Below, piece by piece: positions 1 through 12,577 of a stretch of DNA of 64,000 nt. The notes beneath the pieces were generated by a model. It was not told the origin of the DNA and did not search any database. It worked only from the letters and a program-made list of their open reading frames with translations. This DNA comes from Celoporthe dispersa. Lineage: Eukaryota; Ascomycota; Sordariomycetes; Diaporthales; Cryphonectriaceae. The stretch's first letter is position 1. Each line of letters begins with the position of its first letter. The translations under genes were made by a program, and so were the position numbers. The stretch is taken from contig WAID01000009.1 of assembly GCA_016584495.1 (NCBI GenBank), positions 124,001 through 188,000 of the forward strand, given 5' to 3'.

Positions 1-462
1 GAACAGCAAAACGCCAAGAAAAATGCTAGCATCAAAGAGGCAGCTCGAGACAAGGGCAGAGGCACAGCAATGGAGGATGTTAGAGAGGGGGGGGCCGATG
101 CCACCCGAGACCAGCGTAATCACCATATGTACCAAGGAAGGGGGCATGGAGAAAAGGGTCATGTCCGTTTCCAGAACTGAAGATGGCCACTGTGGGCCGA
201 CGAGCACGAGACAAGACGGAAAAGAAACAAGACGTTCGGGCAAGAAAGTCAAAACATGAGACAAAAACGAGTCCATCTCCGGATACCAGCCAGTGAAGTG
301 CTGCCTAGAAGGCCACTTAATACCTACTATGGTAAGGACAGCCCTTGCCAATGGTCAGGATGCAGTCAGCACAACAGTGGACCCTGAAGGGAGAGAGAAA
401 AGGAAAGAAGGAAAAAAAAAAATAGGGTTGCAGTGGTAATAACTACGAGCGGGCGGAGACCG

Positions 463-468
463 GATAAG
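463..468 (+). promoter_or_regulatory. GATA-factor motif GATAAG
   Basis: GATAAG is the core recognised by AreA/NIT2-type nitrogen GATA factors. It lies about 2 kb upstream of an amino-acid permease, a gene class commonly under nitrogen metabolite control. The single site is seen directly; the regulatory role is inferred. Confidence 0.3.
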
Positions 469-1207
469 TCGGTGCAAGCCGATAAAAACAAGAAGGAAGA
501 AGAAAAGAAGAAAAAGAGCTCAGATTAAGTTATATCACCGCAGAGTATTGATCCAGAAGGTACTTATCCTGTGCCACTGCATACAATCTCGGTTATGCTT
601 TACCTTGCGTGTTGCAATGTCCCCGTGAAAATCCTCCTAGCCGTGTACCACGCGGCTCACACTCTCTGCGGCCTTCTCTCCAGCTTGGGTGGAGCAGAGC
701 TGCCCAGGTTGCTGTGGGTGGTCTGGGTGGGTTCAGGATGCGTCCTCGAGACCCAGGCTCCCGGGATCGACCGCGCGCTCCCGTAACAGGTGGGGGATTG
801 GAATGAATTGGAAGGGTGTTCCTGTGTAGGCAATCTTGCCCTACTGCTACGTAGCAACCGTACTATGTAACCAAAGTGCGTAGTATTTTGAAAGGGCTGA
901 TCATTTAAGAGATCTCTCGTTCCAATACCAACGGTGTGGTTCGACTAGATCAAACAAAGCCTGGAGGGGATGCGACAGGCTGTGGATCTGCAGGCTGGAC
1001 ACGCATCCATATCAGCCGTGTGTAAGCTGCTCATTCGTTTATTTATTTATTTATTCATTCATTCATTCCTTCTCTTTTTATTTCCCATCCTCCTCGAGAC
1101 TGGAATGCCCCCGTGCCTTTTTTTTTCCTTCTTCTTTACATAGTAACTAATCAACCTCGGCCCTTTTCCAGGTCGGGAGACCCACCACAGAAGTACCTCT
1201 GAACTTC

Positions 1208-1214
1208 CTTATCA
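1208..1214 (-). promoter_or_regulatory. GATA-factor motif (TGATAAG on the minus strand)
   Basis: The plus strand reads CTTATCA, a perfect HGATAR site in reverse orientation about 1.2 kb upstream of the permease start. An identical site lies at 1953-1959. Paired HGATAR sites upstream of permeases are typical of NIT2/AreA targets; binding here is an inference. Confidence 0.35.
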
Positions 1215-1407
1215 GTAGGATGCTATCGCTTACGACTCGTCGTCATCCTGCTCACGGACAGCTTCTCTTGAGAGCGAGAGAGAAAATGCGCTGGTGGGGG
1301 AGGGGGGAAATCCAAACGGGCGGGAGGATTCGATAGCACAGGGGCCAGAGCTGAGACCCCGTGAAACCTTTTGTCGGTCTCTCTCGCTGCTCTTTCCTCT
1401 CCTCTGT

Positions 1408-1409
<2 letters not shown>

Positions 1410-1450
<41 letters not shown>
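1410..1450. repeat. TG dinucleotide microsatellite
   Basis: About twenty uninterrupted TG units are seen. On the minus strand the tract gives a spurious Thr-His run in an open frame, which is not a gene. Confidence 0.95.
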
Positions 1451-1451
<1 letters not shown>

Positions 1452-1952
1452 TTTCTGCCTGGAATAAGCACAGCAGGAGGAAGAATGAAGATGGAGGGCC
1501 AGTGAGGTTGCACCGGCCGCCCCGAGACGAGTTCAGAAGAAGGGCCCAGCCTCACGGTGGCGCGCCCAGTTTCCCCTATCAGACGACGGATCCGTGGTCT
1601 CTTGACGCGCCGACTTGCTGACCATGGCTCGATTTGACAGGTATCTGCAGCAGGCGTGCGCAAGCCCCAGGTTGGGGTGGAGCAGGGAAGAAAGATGGGC
1701 TCCTCCTCCTCTTGATACGTTTTAGCAGAGGCGGGAGGGAACAAATGGGAAGCGAATGGCCACATCCGGGAACGAGGGTGCCGGGTGTGTCTGATGTACA
1801 AGCCACCAGAAACATGAACGGACCAACCAGAACCTCCCTTGAACAACCCAGGCGAAAATCCTCCTCATGCACAGCGAGGGTACCATCAGTAAAAACTGAA
1901 GCTAGGGCTTCTCCCTTTCTGGACATGGGTATCGTCGGTGATCGACAAGGGT

Positions 1953-1959
1953 CTTATCA
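1953..1959 (-). promoter_or_regulatory. GATA-factor motif (TGATAAG on the minus strand)
   Basis: This is a second perfect copy of CTTATCA, 473 bp upstream of the permease ATG and in the same orientation as the copy at 1208-1214. It is the best placed candidate nitrogen-regulation site of the permease promoter. Confidence 0.4.
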
Positions 1960-2214
1960 AGAGGTCACCTTGGGTCAACCCGTTTCCATTATCTCCCTGC
2001 TGGTCACTCACCCAACTGGTGGTGGTGGTCGGCGGCGAGAGATAGGCTCTCTGCCAGCACGCCACCACCCTTCTTCGCCCTGCCCTGCCTCTCTCTGCCC
2101 TGCCCTGTCCCGTCCCTGGGCTGCTTGCATGCATGCATGCATGCAAGCTAGTTGTGTCTGCCCTGTCTAGTTTTCCCCTGCAGATGCTACGCCGACATTG
2201 CGCGACGAGGGCTG

Positions 2215-2224
2215 CATAAATAAA
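2215..2224 (+). promoter_or_regulatory. TATA-like element of the permease promoter
   Basis: ATAAATAAAA lies about 210 bp upstream of the permease ATG and is followed by a CT-rich stretch typical of fungal core promoters and transcription starts. Assignment rests on position and composition only. Confidence 0.35.
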
Positions 2225-2431
2225 AGCTGGGGGGGATGCTACCTCGTGTTTTTTCCGTGCGCGCCTGTTCTTCCTTTACCTTTTTTTCTTGTTTCCTCTC
2301 CTCCCTCCCTCTCCCGTCTCCCCTGGGTTATTTGTTAGCTCCGGAGACGTTGTATATCAATATAAAAAAAAGGGAAGAACATAAAAGAGAGAGAGAGAGA
2401 GCCAGCCGCCGACATCTTGGTTCATTCAAAG

Positions 2432-4913
2432 ATGTCTTCGCCTGAGAGAACAGAAGATCCGGAGAAGGTGGCCTATGTGGGCGACGAGAAGGGCGTCTCG
2501 GACCCTGGAGTCCCCTACCTACAATCAGGATGGCGAGGTTGTTGTGGGATCGATTGAGGATTTCGGGGAGAAGAAGCAGCTCAAGTATGACAGATCTCGC
2601 CCTCCCATTCCCCCCTTATGACCGTGATGAATTAATTAGGACGGGTGAGCGATGCTGGGTTCGAGATGATGAGGACTAATATTGGATGTTCTTTTTTTTT
2701 TAATTTAGGCAGGGTCTGGCCCAGAGACATATTCAGATGATTGCCCTCGCTGGCGCAATCGGTACTGTAAGTCCATGTTTGTGTGACATGGGAGAAAGAG
2801 AGACAGACAGAGGGTCGTGTGTTCACATACTATTCTCACATAGGGTCTTTTCCTCGGTTCTGGAGGTGCTATCGAGAAGGGTGGCCCCCTGGGTGCCTTG
2901 TAAGTCGTCATACCACGAGAATCACTCTCGGAGTTTGCGAAACGGCAGAGAATATCGCCAGACTGACCAGCTTTGCCCACCAGGCTCGGTTACTTCTTCG
3001 TTGGTATCTTGGTAGTGGGTGTTGTCATGTCCATTGCCGAGATGAGGTATGTTCACCTGCATTTGTCTAAGCCAGCTTCACCTGTTCGCCCCTCTCCTTT
3101 CGTTCTACGAGATTGTGAGGAGCGCATATCGGCTCACACAGAAACCTATCTGCAATAGTACCCTCGTGCCTCTCAGCGGAGCCATCATCCGACACGCCGA
3201 GTACTTTTTCGATCCCGCTCTCTCGTTCGCCCAGGGCTGGAACTCGGTCTACAACTACCTCGTCTCGATCCCCGCCGAGCTGACTGCTGCGGCGGTTATT
3301 GTGTCGTACTGGGATGCGACAACCACAGCAGCCGCCTGGATCATCCTGTTCGGAGGCCTGCTGGTCATTGCCAACCTGCTCTTCGTCCGTGTCTACGGTG
3401 AGATGGAGTTCGTGTTTGCGACCCTGAAGATCATGCTCATTGTCGGCTTGAACATCATGGTTAGTTTCCACTCAAATCACACACGCACACATATTGGTTA
3501 GCCTGAGTTCTGACTTGGAGACCCAAAAATCATCTTCGCCACCATCATATAGGCCATTGTCATTGTTGCTGGAGGAGGTCCCGACCACCAGGTGATCGGC
3601 TTCAAGTACTGGCGCAACCCAGGCCCGTTCACTCAGTACCTGGGCATCGAAGGATCCCTCGGCCAGTTCCTGGGTTTCTGGACGACCTTTAACAACGCCG
3701 TCTACTCTTACTCGTGAGTACATATCCTCCCTATAGTTTTTGTATATGCATATTCTGACCAGCTGGGAACACAAACAGAGGCGTTGAGAACATCTCCATG
3801 GCCGCATCCGAGACCCAGAACCCTCGTCGCAACATTCCCATCGCTGCCAAGCGTATCTTCTGGCGTGTGGCCATCTTCTACGGTGAGTTTCCACGAACCA
3901 ACAAACATACTGCTCTTCGTCCTCAGCAGAGCCACGCACTGACAAGAAAAACCAAAATTATGTCTCTAAACAGTCCTGAGTATCTTCTTCGTTGGCATGC
4001 TCGTGCCCTCCGACGACGACCAGCTCCTCAATGCCGAGTCTGGCACCGCGGCCGCCTCCCCCTTTGTCATCGCCGCCACCCGCGCCGGAATCAAGGTCGT
4101 GCCGTCCATCATCAACTTTGTCGTGCTGACGAGCGCCTGGAGCGCCGGTAACTCATACATCCTGGCCAACTCGCGTATCCTGTACGGCATGGCCCAAGAG
4201 AGCCACGCCCCTAAGGTCTTTCTCCGTACCAACAGGATGGGCATTCCTGTAGGTTTTCTTGTTTTTTTTCTTTCTCTCTCCTGATTCGTTGTCTTCTTCA
4301 GAGCGGGGCAGTCCTTCATCTCGGGCTCAGTGTCTTCCTCTCCCTTTTAAATTTCCCCTACAAGGCATCTCGAAGGCTAACCACGGTGTTCTTACCCAAA
4401 AAATTATAGTACGTCGGCGTGTCGTTCACCTCCATCTTCATCTGCCTGGGCTTCATGTCCCTGTCCAGCTCCGCCTCGGTGGCCTTCACCTGGCTCCAGG
4501 ACCTCGTCTCCGTCGGCGCCCTGGTGACCTGGTCCGTTATCTGCGCCGTCTACCTCCGCTTCTACTACGGCATGAAGGCCCAGGGCATCTCGCGCGAGGA
4601 GCTCCCCTGGAAGGCGCCCTTCCAGCCGTACATCGCCTGGCTCTCGCTGTGCTCCTTCATCATCCTGCTGCTCACGGGCGGGTACACGACGTTTATCAAG
4701 AACCACTGGTCCACCGAGACCTTCATCTCGTCCTACATCGACATCCCCATCTTCTTTGGCCTGTATTTCGGGTACAAGATCGCCAAGAAGACAAAGATTG
4801 TTCCCCTGCACGAGGTCCCCATCCGGAGGTTCCTCGATATCGCCAATGCCAACCCGGAGCCGCCTGTGCCGCCCAAGAAGGGCTGGAACAAGCTCAACAT
4901 CCTGTGGGAGTAG
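2432..4913 (+). CDS. Amino-acid permease, APC superfamily (YAT family), with one frame break near the N-terminus
   Basis: This is a plasma-membrane amino-acid/proton symporter of the fungal YAT family. Nine exons can be drawn: 2432-2584, 2709-2766, 2844-2899, 2984-3046, 3159-3459, 3553-3713, 3779-3882, 3974-4248 and 4410-4913. All junctions are GT-AG and in phase, giving about 557 residues after a hydrophilic N-terminus. Family landmarks are the first-helix segment IALAGAIGTGLFLGSGG, the motif AEMSTLVPLSGAI, the YSGVENISMAASE motif before helix 7, and the ELPWKAPFQPY loop near the C-terminus. About twelve hydrophobic helices are visible. The reading frame changes between codon 20 and about codon 28. 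One surplus base, most simply in GGG at 2491-2493, restores both frames and makes the total coding length divisible by three. Substrate cannot be read from sequence; general or proline/GABA-type specificity are both possible. GATA motifs upstream suggest nitrogen control. Confidence 0.9.
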
Positions 4914-5471
4914 GCGAGGAGAAGAGGAGAGAGACGGATGTCATTTGTCTGCTGTTGTGTCGTCCATGGTGTGCTGCTCGCCTTGCATGGCTGCCAGCCC
5001 TGGTAGTAAAGGGGAGGTAGTGCGGCTCATGATGGGAGGTGACTCGGGTTTTAAAGCATAGTTTTGTTGCATAATTGGAGGGGAAATTTTCTGATTTCTT
5101 TTGAAGAGAAAAAGAGAACGCAACGGCTTCCAGCATCTGACCTATTACTGGTAGAGGCTATAGTATACCAATTTATTTACCCCCACCCCCCAAAGAGAGA
5201 GAGAGAGAGAGGGAAATTCATAAAGCGAGATTTGGTTCGCTGAACAGCTACCTTTCAGTCCTTATTTCGTGCATTCACTATATTATTGACTAAAGCACTC
5301 AAAGTAACTATCGATCACATGCTAATTCCTGCTAGAAGAAGCCTTGCCGCCACTCAACTCTCGGCTCTTGACCCTGACATTGTAACAATATCTCTAGGCG
5401 AGATACATGTCAGGGCTATCTATGCTAAAGCAGAACACGATCCACACACATGTACAAATATATCTATACGT
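4914..5471. other. Convergent 3' intergenic region
   Basis: This region separates the stop codons of the permease (+) and the carrier (-). It contains TTTTAAAGCATAG and other AT-rich segments suitable for polyadenylation, a GA run near 5196-5211, and no coding bias. It is interpreted as the two 3' UTRs. Confidence 0.6.
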
Positions 5472-6694
5472 CTAGGCCAGAGACCTCCTGGCCGGTGCCT
5501 GGCGAAGTCTCACGGTCTGCTCGTACAGGACGTCCTTGAACGCGAACAAGAACGCAGCCGTGAGGACGCTCTGGGTGACCTTGGGCCCGATACCTGTTTC
5601 CCGGCGACGTTAGCACCACATAAGCTCCAGGAGAAAAGAAGAACCAGGGAGAGCGGGACCTCTTCGCCGTCGCGGCCCGCGCGAGGAGAAGTTAGAACGC
5701 ACCTTTGTAGAGCCCAGCAGCCCCCTCCTCCTTGGTGATGCGCCTGATGGCGGCGGTCATGCCCTCCGTCTTGCCGTCCCTGCCGGCGACGTGGGCCTGG
5801 GACTTGACGGTGATGTATGGATAGGTGATGCTGGTGGCGAACAGCTTGCCGAGGGCGCCGAGGAAGAAGGCGATGGTCGGTGTGACGCGGCGCCTCCTCT
5901 CGACGGCGTTCTTCAGCTGCTCGAACAAGGTGTACTGCAGGATGGGGTTGATGACCAGCACCAGCGCAGGCAGGACGCCCGAGAACAGCGCCCTGGGGCC
6001 CTCGTTGCGGAGGAGGGCCGTTAGCGTGCCCAGGGTGCTGGGCCGCTGCGACCTCTGCTGCTGTTGTTTCTTGCTGTCACCCGCCTCAGGGGCGGCGGCG
6101 GCGGCGGCCTCCACGTCCTTCTCCTTGTCCTCTCCTGCCTCGTGTTTGTGGGTGGTCATGCGGGTGTTGACGACCCAGATGGGGTTGGTGATGATGACGG
6201 TGGCGGAGCCTGCGATGGCGCCTGCGATCATGCTCTCGACGGTGGTGAGGCGCCTGGAGGCGCGGCCCGCCTTGTCGGCGGCGGCCTCGAAGAAGGCGCG
6301 GGTCCACTCGTACCAGTAGTAGTAGACGAAGTTGGTGAGGGAGATGCCGAAGAGGGCGGAGTCGAGGCCTGCGTAGAGGCCTGCCAGACCCTCGCGCTCG
6401 ACGATGTGGCGGACGGCCCTAAGGAAGGACGAGTCGGCGCGCTTGGATTCGACCTGAGCGCGGGTGGAGAGGGTGATGAGAGGGTATCTAGACCAAGGAG
6501 GAGGTCACGCTGGTCAGTCGAGGCTGCTGCGCGGGAGGGGACGGCTGTGCAGGGAAGAGGGCGGAAGAGGGAGAGGCTGCGTGTGCGTATCCGTACGTCA
6601 GGACCATAGACAGGATGCCTCCTCCAGCGCCGGCGAGGGCGTGGGCAACATTGTCGTTCTGGGGTATCACGGGTTTCGATGCGGCCGGCGCCAT
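5472..6694 (-). CDS. Peroxisomal adenine-nucleotide carrier (PMP47/Ant1 type, mitochondrial carrier superfamily)
   Basis: This predicted SLC25-family carrier sits in the peroxisomal membrane and exchanges ATP for AMP, supplying ATP for activation of medium-chain fatty acids before beta-oxidation. Three exons on the minus strand (6694-6597, 6487-5703, 5593-5472) give 334 residues, the usual carrier size. The sequence NPIWVVNTRMT replaces the canonical PxDxxKxR carrier signature in the second repeat and is the hallmark of the PMP47/Ant1/SLC25A17 group. The third repeat has YPYITVKSQAHV, and each repeat ends with a GLYxG-type motif (GLAGLYAG, GAAGLYKG). The matrix-side loop after repeat 2 contains an acidic, Ala-rich and Gln-rich insertion (about residues 145-175). 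The frame is intact. Start ATG 6694 is the first ATG before a MAPA leader and is consistent with homologues. Confidence 0.9.
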
Positions 6695-7417
6695 GGCTGT
6701 TGACTCTGGGGGGTTGGGCTGGTGGTGGTGATGAGGATAATAAGATAGATAAACGGATATTTGATGGCCAAGAATGGATAGATGCAGCGTCTGTCTGGTT
6801 GTCAGTCCGGATCTCAGTTGATGTCCTCGTTCATCGTCTGCTCGTCGCCGTGTGATAGAGATGGTGAAGAGGAGACGGCAGCGAGGTCGTCATGTCCACC
6901 TCCACCGGAGCTCTGCTTGACTCGGCCCTGCTGCGACGGCGACGCGCTGTCGACCCGTCGATTTTCGTGGCTCGTGGCATGGGCAGCCAGCGCTGAGCCG
7001 AGGTCCGAGTTTAAGTGCCAGCACTGCACCCACCACTCGCTTACCCACCAGCTCTGTGCCAGCCAAGACAGCCACACTGCACCATTTGTATGTGCTACTA
7101 TTCCTATTAACACTGCAATCACCGGCAAACCCCGGCAGGACGGATCTTGTTGTTTTTTTTTTGACATATGATTCTCCCTCCCGTCCTCCCTCGTCGATCC
7201 CACCACCACACATCGACGTAGTAAAATATGCATGTAACAATATCACAAGCACTACTCATGACTCTGACAAGTATCTACTGTAGCAATGAATGCGATGCAA
7301 GGCAGATGGGTCCTGTCTGGTCGTCTTTAGCGTCTGACTGTCACGGACAACCTTGGCTGCATTGCATGTGCCTCCTCCCGTCTGCACGCACAGCCGAGGG
7401 ACAACTGCCGCGCGCGT

Positions 7418-7440
7418 ACACACACACACACACACACACA

Positions 7441-7474
<34 letters not shown>

Positions 7475-7487
7475 CGTGCGTGTGTAT
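7418..7487. repeat. Compound AC-TC-TG microsatellite
   Basis: About eleven AC units run into about eight TC units and then about nine TG units with a TGCG tail. The AC and TG arms are mutually complementary, so the tract is also an inverted repeat with a TC loop. Confidence 0.95.
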
Positions 7488-10400
7488 CTGTCAGTTCAGC
7501 TCCGTCATTGTCAACAAGAGACTTTCAGGCGCCGCTGTTCCTGCGTCAGCCTCGGTTACGAACACATAAGCCTCTTCCCGAGATCTCGGGATCGCCGTTC
7601 GAGGGAGGGTTGCACCGGGATGTTTCTAACGTCTTCTGGAAGACCCTTTGGGGACCTCCCCTCCTCGACCCGGACGGCCGCAACGACAGCCAGGAAATCT
7701 CGGGACAGAGCAGAGTAAGGAAGGGCCGCGTGACGTCGTGGTGGAGAGGTACCGAGAGGTAGAGAGGTCAGGATAGGAGGCGTCCTCGCCTGACCAGACC
7801 GCCACCGCAAGGCTTACCTGTTTCATCCTGGCCACGGCCCACGACAGGTGAGAAAATGACAGAAACAGGACGAGGTTTGAACACCCGAGATGCCACGCGG
7901 CGGTCGTATCTGGGGAGGCCCGGCTGAGACTTCCGCGCTGAGCAGAACACGGCACAGCAGAAAGACCCTTTTTTCTTTCTTTTTTTTTTTTGTCTTTTTC
8001 TTTTTTTCAGATTCAGTGCCACTCTGCCGCCCTGCCTACATCTGCCTACTTTTGCGTGTCAGTTGACATGGCCAGTCAAGCCAAGACTGATCTTCCCCCC
8101 CTCCTTCCCCAAAGAAAGGAGGGTAAAGGAAAAAAAGAAAAAAAAAAAGCAGGAGCGACTTCCGATGACGAAGTGGTTCCTTCCCTCCAGAAACAAAAGA
8201 AAAAGTTGCGGTCACTAACAAACTGAAAACACACAAGTCGAGGAAAAAGTGTATGTTCCATGGTAGGTGTGCAGATGGTCGGTGAGAGTAACAATGGGCC
8301 GACTTGTTGCGGCGCAAAAGGACCCCTGATGTCCACCGTGGTTCAAGCAGGAAGTCAGGATCCCCGCCTTGGGTCGAAATACCGCATATTATGGACCAGA
8401 TACAGATGCACAGAGAGAGTCGGGGAGAGAGAGAGAGGGGGAAGCAGAGGGACGGATTCGATCCGTCCTCCAGATCGAGTATCCGGCCGACCTCGTCCGA
8501 AGATCGCTTCGAAGGATTCCCATCTCCCCCCCCCCCCCACGGGAGGCCCAACCTAGGGTAGTACCATAGCAATGTACGGAGTTACAGTAGAACAGCCCCA
8601 GCACCAAACCCACGCTGGCCCTCAGCCCTTGGGGGAAAGAGAAACCCCAACGGCACTTGAGGTTGTAGGTACGCAGGTGTGCGCGCAGGCGTAGGTGCTT
8701 TCGTGTTCGCCGCCCCTGCTGCCTCTCGTGAAGGTCACCTCATCTCATCTGGTCTCATCAGATCTGATGTCATCTGTCGTCCAGGGACAGAGATCCATAA
8801 CAAACCCCGGGTGGCGTCCCCTCCGCACAGCGGCTTCTGGTCCTAGCAGTCGGTCCTATAAAGTCGCCGAAGTGAGGCCCTGCGATCCCCGTCACCGACA
8901 CCGACAAGAGAGAAGAGCAGAAATTTTTTTTAAAAAAAAAAAAGAAAGGAAAAGGAACAAACAGGACAGCTAGCTCTCGTAGCTCCTCGGGGTTGGGCCT
9001 GCCATTCGCCAGTTAGCGAGGTCTCCACCATCGATCTTGGCCCAAGGGGTCAAACCACGTCCCGACCAGGCACCGAGGAGGGGAGACGGGGAGGAGGAGG
9101 AAGAGGCGGAGGCAGAGGAAGAAGAAGCTACTTGCCATAGCACCACACAGTAATACCACCAGTGTCAAAAGAACCCTTCATCAAGATCGATCCGCTGCAG
9201 GGGGTCCAGAAACAGGCGATGTCTAAATACACATACACAATCATACAAAGTCGAAACGGAAACCCTGGCCCAACCCCGAGGCTGCGGGATCGCGGAGTGT
9301 TTCCATGGGGTTTGCATCAGTCAACCGTTTTTAGGGGAGGGACGGAGGGATGGAGGGATGGACTGGGGAGGGGGGAGACACCCTGGTAGTGCCCCAGCGC
9401 ACAGCGCATCCCACTTCTATTCTTGGAGATTCAGGTGCCGCTATCCGCTGCGGGAACGATGCCCTGGTGCCTGGGGCCCCCTGTGGTGTTCCCCTACGCG
9501 CTGGTAGCCAGACCCTCGTTCCCTGTGCAGCGTACTACCGCTGCCCGCTACCACCATAGCACTACCAGTACCACCACTGCCGCTACTACATACTACGTTG
9601 TAGTCCAGTGTGCAAGAATTAAGGTAGGTGCCACTGGGCGTGCCCCTTCCCATCCCACTGGCGTTCCCACTGGCGTTCCCACTGGGGAAGGGGCTACCCA
9701 CCCACTGCAGGCCCTGTCGTTGGTCCCCACTGTAGCTTCTCAACGTCTCATCATCTGCCTCCTGTCATCTGGACACAATAACCGTTAAACTTCACACACA
9801 CACACACACAGAACAACCTTGGACCACCACCCACTCCCCCCCCCCCACACCACGGCGTCCACACACCAATACCAACACCCACGCCCACACCCTCTCTCTT
9901 AGACTTACCGAGATGGGAAGTTCACCTTGTCGCCCTTGTCGTCGTCCTACTCCTCCTCTTCCTTCTGTTTTGTTTTCTCCGGTGCAACAGATCCGAACAT
10001 GCAGCAAGGAGCCATGCCGAGATTGTCCGTTACATCCCACCGCGGCTAGGAGGAGGAGAGGATAGAGATCGAGACGGCGAGAGGGTGAAAGAAACAGATG
10101 CCTGATGTCACCCACCATTACCAGCTGTCAGTCGCCTAACCTGTCCCTCCTCCCTGGTCTCGGTCTGGCCCGCTCCCAATTTGGGGTTGTCATGGATCGA
10201 TCGTCTGGGGGGGGGGCAGCTCTCGAGTCGGCGGGCCTTCAGACCTCTCGAGATATGACAAGAGTCTGTTGGTTTTCTTCTGCGTCGTCGTCGTCGTCCT
10301 CGTCGTCATCTTCTTTTTCCTCCTCATCCTCTCTTCGCCTCTCGCCTTCCAGCTACTGCCTAGGGTCCCAAGTTGATGATGACTACCAACCGAGCCAGCA

Positions 10401-10704
10401 GGGGGCAACCCTGGGAGGGCGGCTGAGGAGGACGACGAGAAGGAGAAGGGGTAAGAGGCGAGGGAGAAGAAAAGACCAAGGAGGGAATGTGTGTTGTCGC
10501 AGGCAGAGTGTCTGATAGAGGCCGCGGCCCTCTGCGGCTTTGGCTTGCATGCATGAACGACGGCTGTTCCCATGAGGAAGCTTGTTGGATGACTGTACCA
10601 TCTGCCACCTTTGGTGGTCTGTGTGTACTGATTTGTTACACCATCTGGTGCTGGCCGTGTACCCAGGGCCCGGACCGGTACGAGGAACCCGCTGACAGGC
10701 TCTA

Positions 10705-10756
10705 GCCCAGTGTCGCCGCCGCCGCCGCCGCCGCCGCTGCTGCTGCTGCTGCTGCC
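10705..10756. repeat. CCG/CTG trinucleotide repeat
   Basis: A run of CCG units is followed directly by CTG units and a short CCG tail. It lies in non-coding DNA and produces spurious poly-Ser/Gly/Pro frames. Confidence 0.85.
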
Positions 10757-11922
10757 GCCGTATGCATGCATGCATGCAGGTGCAGATGCGAAAGCGGGTG
10801 CACACTCGCCTCGCTCTCTGTGGGCGCATCGTGCGGAAGGGGGAAAGCTCCCCCCCTCGGATCGAAATCTGAGGCGGGTTTCTATATGCGGTCATGTTGT
10901 GGCTGCGCCCCATCCGAGTCCATCCTTTTTCCCGCAAGGTCTACCCCCTCCCCCCTCTGCGCCAACATGAAATAATCCCATACCAGCAGCCAGGCCCGCA
11001 ACCTAGGCACCAGGATGCACACACATGTTACCACGGCAAGGCTGATCCTTCAGGGCTGTCCACTCGGTCAGGCCAAGTGGGTAGGTAGGTACGTGAGTAG
11101 GTAGCCAGATAGCTAGGCAAATATGTAGGTGATGTCGGGAGGGGGAAATATTGATTGCTCATCACTATCAACTCTCTGCTGGCGACGAACATACTTACAC
11201 ACCCACACACCCAGAGGACTAATGTATACCTACCCATGACCACACATCGCATGTGCACTTCTTGGATACATACCTGCTCTAGCCCTCGCTTTCTTTTTTT
11301 TTTTTTTTTTGGTTTTTCTTTTCTGTCTTTTTGCCCACCCTCTCCCCCTCTTCTCTTTCTCTCTCTCACTCACTCTTCGGCCGTATTGACCCGACCACCT
11401 AGACAATCACCTTGTTGCTGTTGAATTTTGCCTACTTTTCGTTCCATATACACACACACTGTCTCTTCCTCTCTGTCTCTCTCTCTCCCTCTCTCTCTCT
11501 CTTCGGTTATCTTACATTACTACACTTGATCACTCCTTCACTTCCTTCCTCCCATCCCTCTCCACTTCACTCCATCTCCATATTACTCCAAGCTGAGCAT
11601 TACAAACGTCACCATCCATCTAACCTGTCCTTGGTGACCCACACAGGCTCTACGTAGTCTTACCCTTACAAAAAGACCCTCCCATCCGAATAAGCAACTC
11701 GATCCTTCAGCCTTAGGACATAACCTGTACCGGCTGCTCCGACTCTGGCGCCGATGCCCCATCCCCAACCACCCCTACCTGTCTGCGCACGCCCCTACCT
11801 CTCCTCATTCTTCTCTCCCCTCTTTGGTCCTGTGCAGCTCATACAGTAATATTTTTAGGAGGACGGGGAAAGCCAGGCTGCGGGCCCACATGAGGGGAGA
11901 AAGAGAGAGAGAGCCAGTACCG

Positions 11923-12060
11923 ATGCTCATCATGCAGCATCCGGGCACTAACCTGCTCGCAAGCTCGCCACATATCCTGAGAACAACGACGGGAGCAGCA
12001 ACAACAACAAACATCGTCCACTCGGCATCCTCCTCCTCACCGCCGCCGCTGCCCATCTCC

Positions 12061-12092
<32 letters not shown>

Positions 12093-12539
12093 GTTCGACC
12101 TGCCCTCGAGAGATGTCACCGCCGAAAGCCTCGAGGATACTTACATCCAGTTCATCCTCGCCTGCAACCCCGGCGTCCCCTTGGGCGCAGACACCGCCGT
12201 CCTGAGGGAGGCCTTCCGCACGCCGCCCAGGAGCGGGGGCAAGTCGTTCAGCACGTGGACCCTCTTCGAGCTGATCGCACAGTTCCAGAGCAAGGAGATC
12301 AAGACCTGGGGCGAGCTGGCCCTGAAGCTCGGCGTCGAGCCACCGGACCAGGACAAGGGACAGAGCTCCCAGAAGATCCAGCAGTACGCAGTCCGTCTAA
12401 AGGTAATCCTCCCAGCAAACCCGTAGGCGAGATACTCGACAGGAAGGGCCAGAGGTGGGGCGGGATGATGTATCATCAGGGGGGTTGTTGCTGTTAAGGG
12501 GAGAAGATCTTTTGGGGGAAGAGATCGAGAGATCGAGAG

Positions 12540-12577
<38 letters not shown>

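Larger units (their letters stand above)
1..2431. other. Gene-free spacer upstream of the amino-acid permease
   Basis: No open frame here has fungal codon bias or a recognisable protein. The stretch holds A-rich tracts near 400-520, an ATTC/ATTT short repeat near 1040-1070, a long TG dinucleotide tract, an ATGC tetranucleotide run near 2128-2146 and a CT-rich segment (2265-2330) that probably belongs to the permease 5' leader. It also carries the GATA motifs and TATA-like sequence listed separately, so the right part is taken as the permease promoter. Confidence 0.6.
6695..11922. other. 5.2 kb divergent spacer between carrier and Abp2-like gene
   Basis: No frame of convincing codon bias was found on either strand. 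The spacer has dense low-complexity DNA: poly-T/A at 7146-7162 and 7968-8000, a compound AC/TC/TG repeat (7418-7487), a TCG run (about 10280-10300), a CCG/CTG run (10705-10756), three near-tandem copies of a CCCACTGGCGTT unit (9655-9688), an ATGC run (10760-10778) and CT-rich DNA up to about 11580. Two copies of the dispersed 9-mer ACCATAGCA fall here (8563, 9553). The right third probably holds the Abp2 promoter and leader. Confidence 0.55.

Noticed and set aside
1223..1846. 207-residue minus-strand frame with a Thr-His run
   Set aside because: The run is translation of the TG microsatellite; the remainder lacks codon bias.
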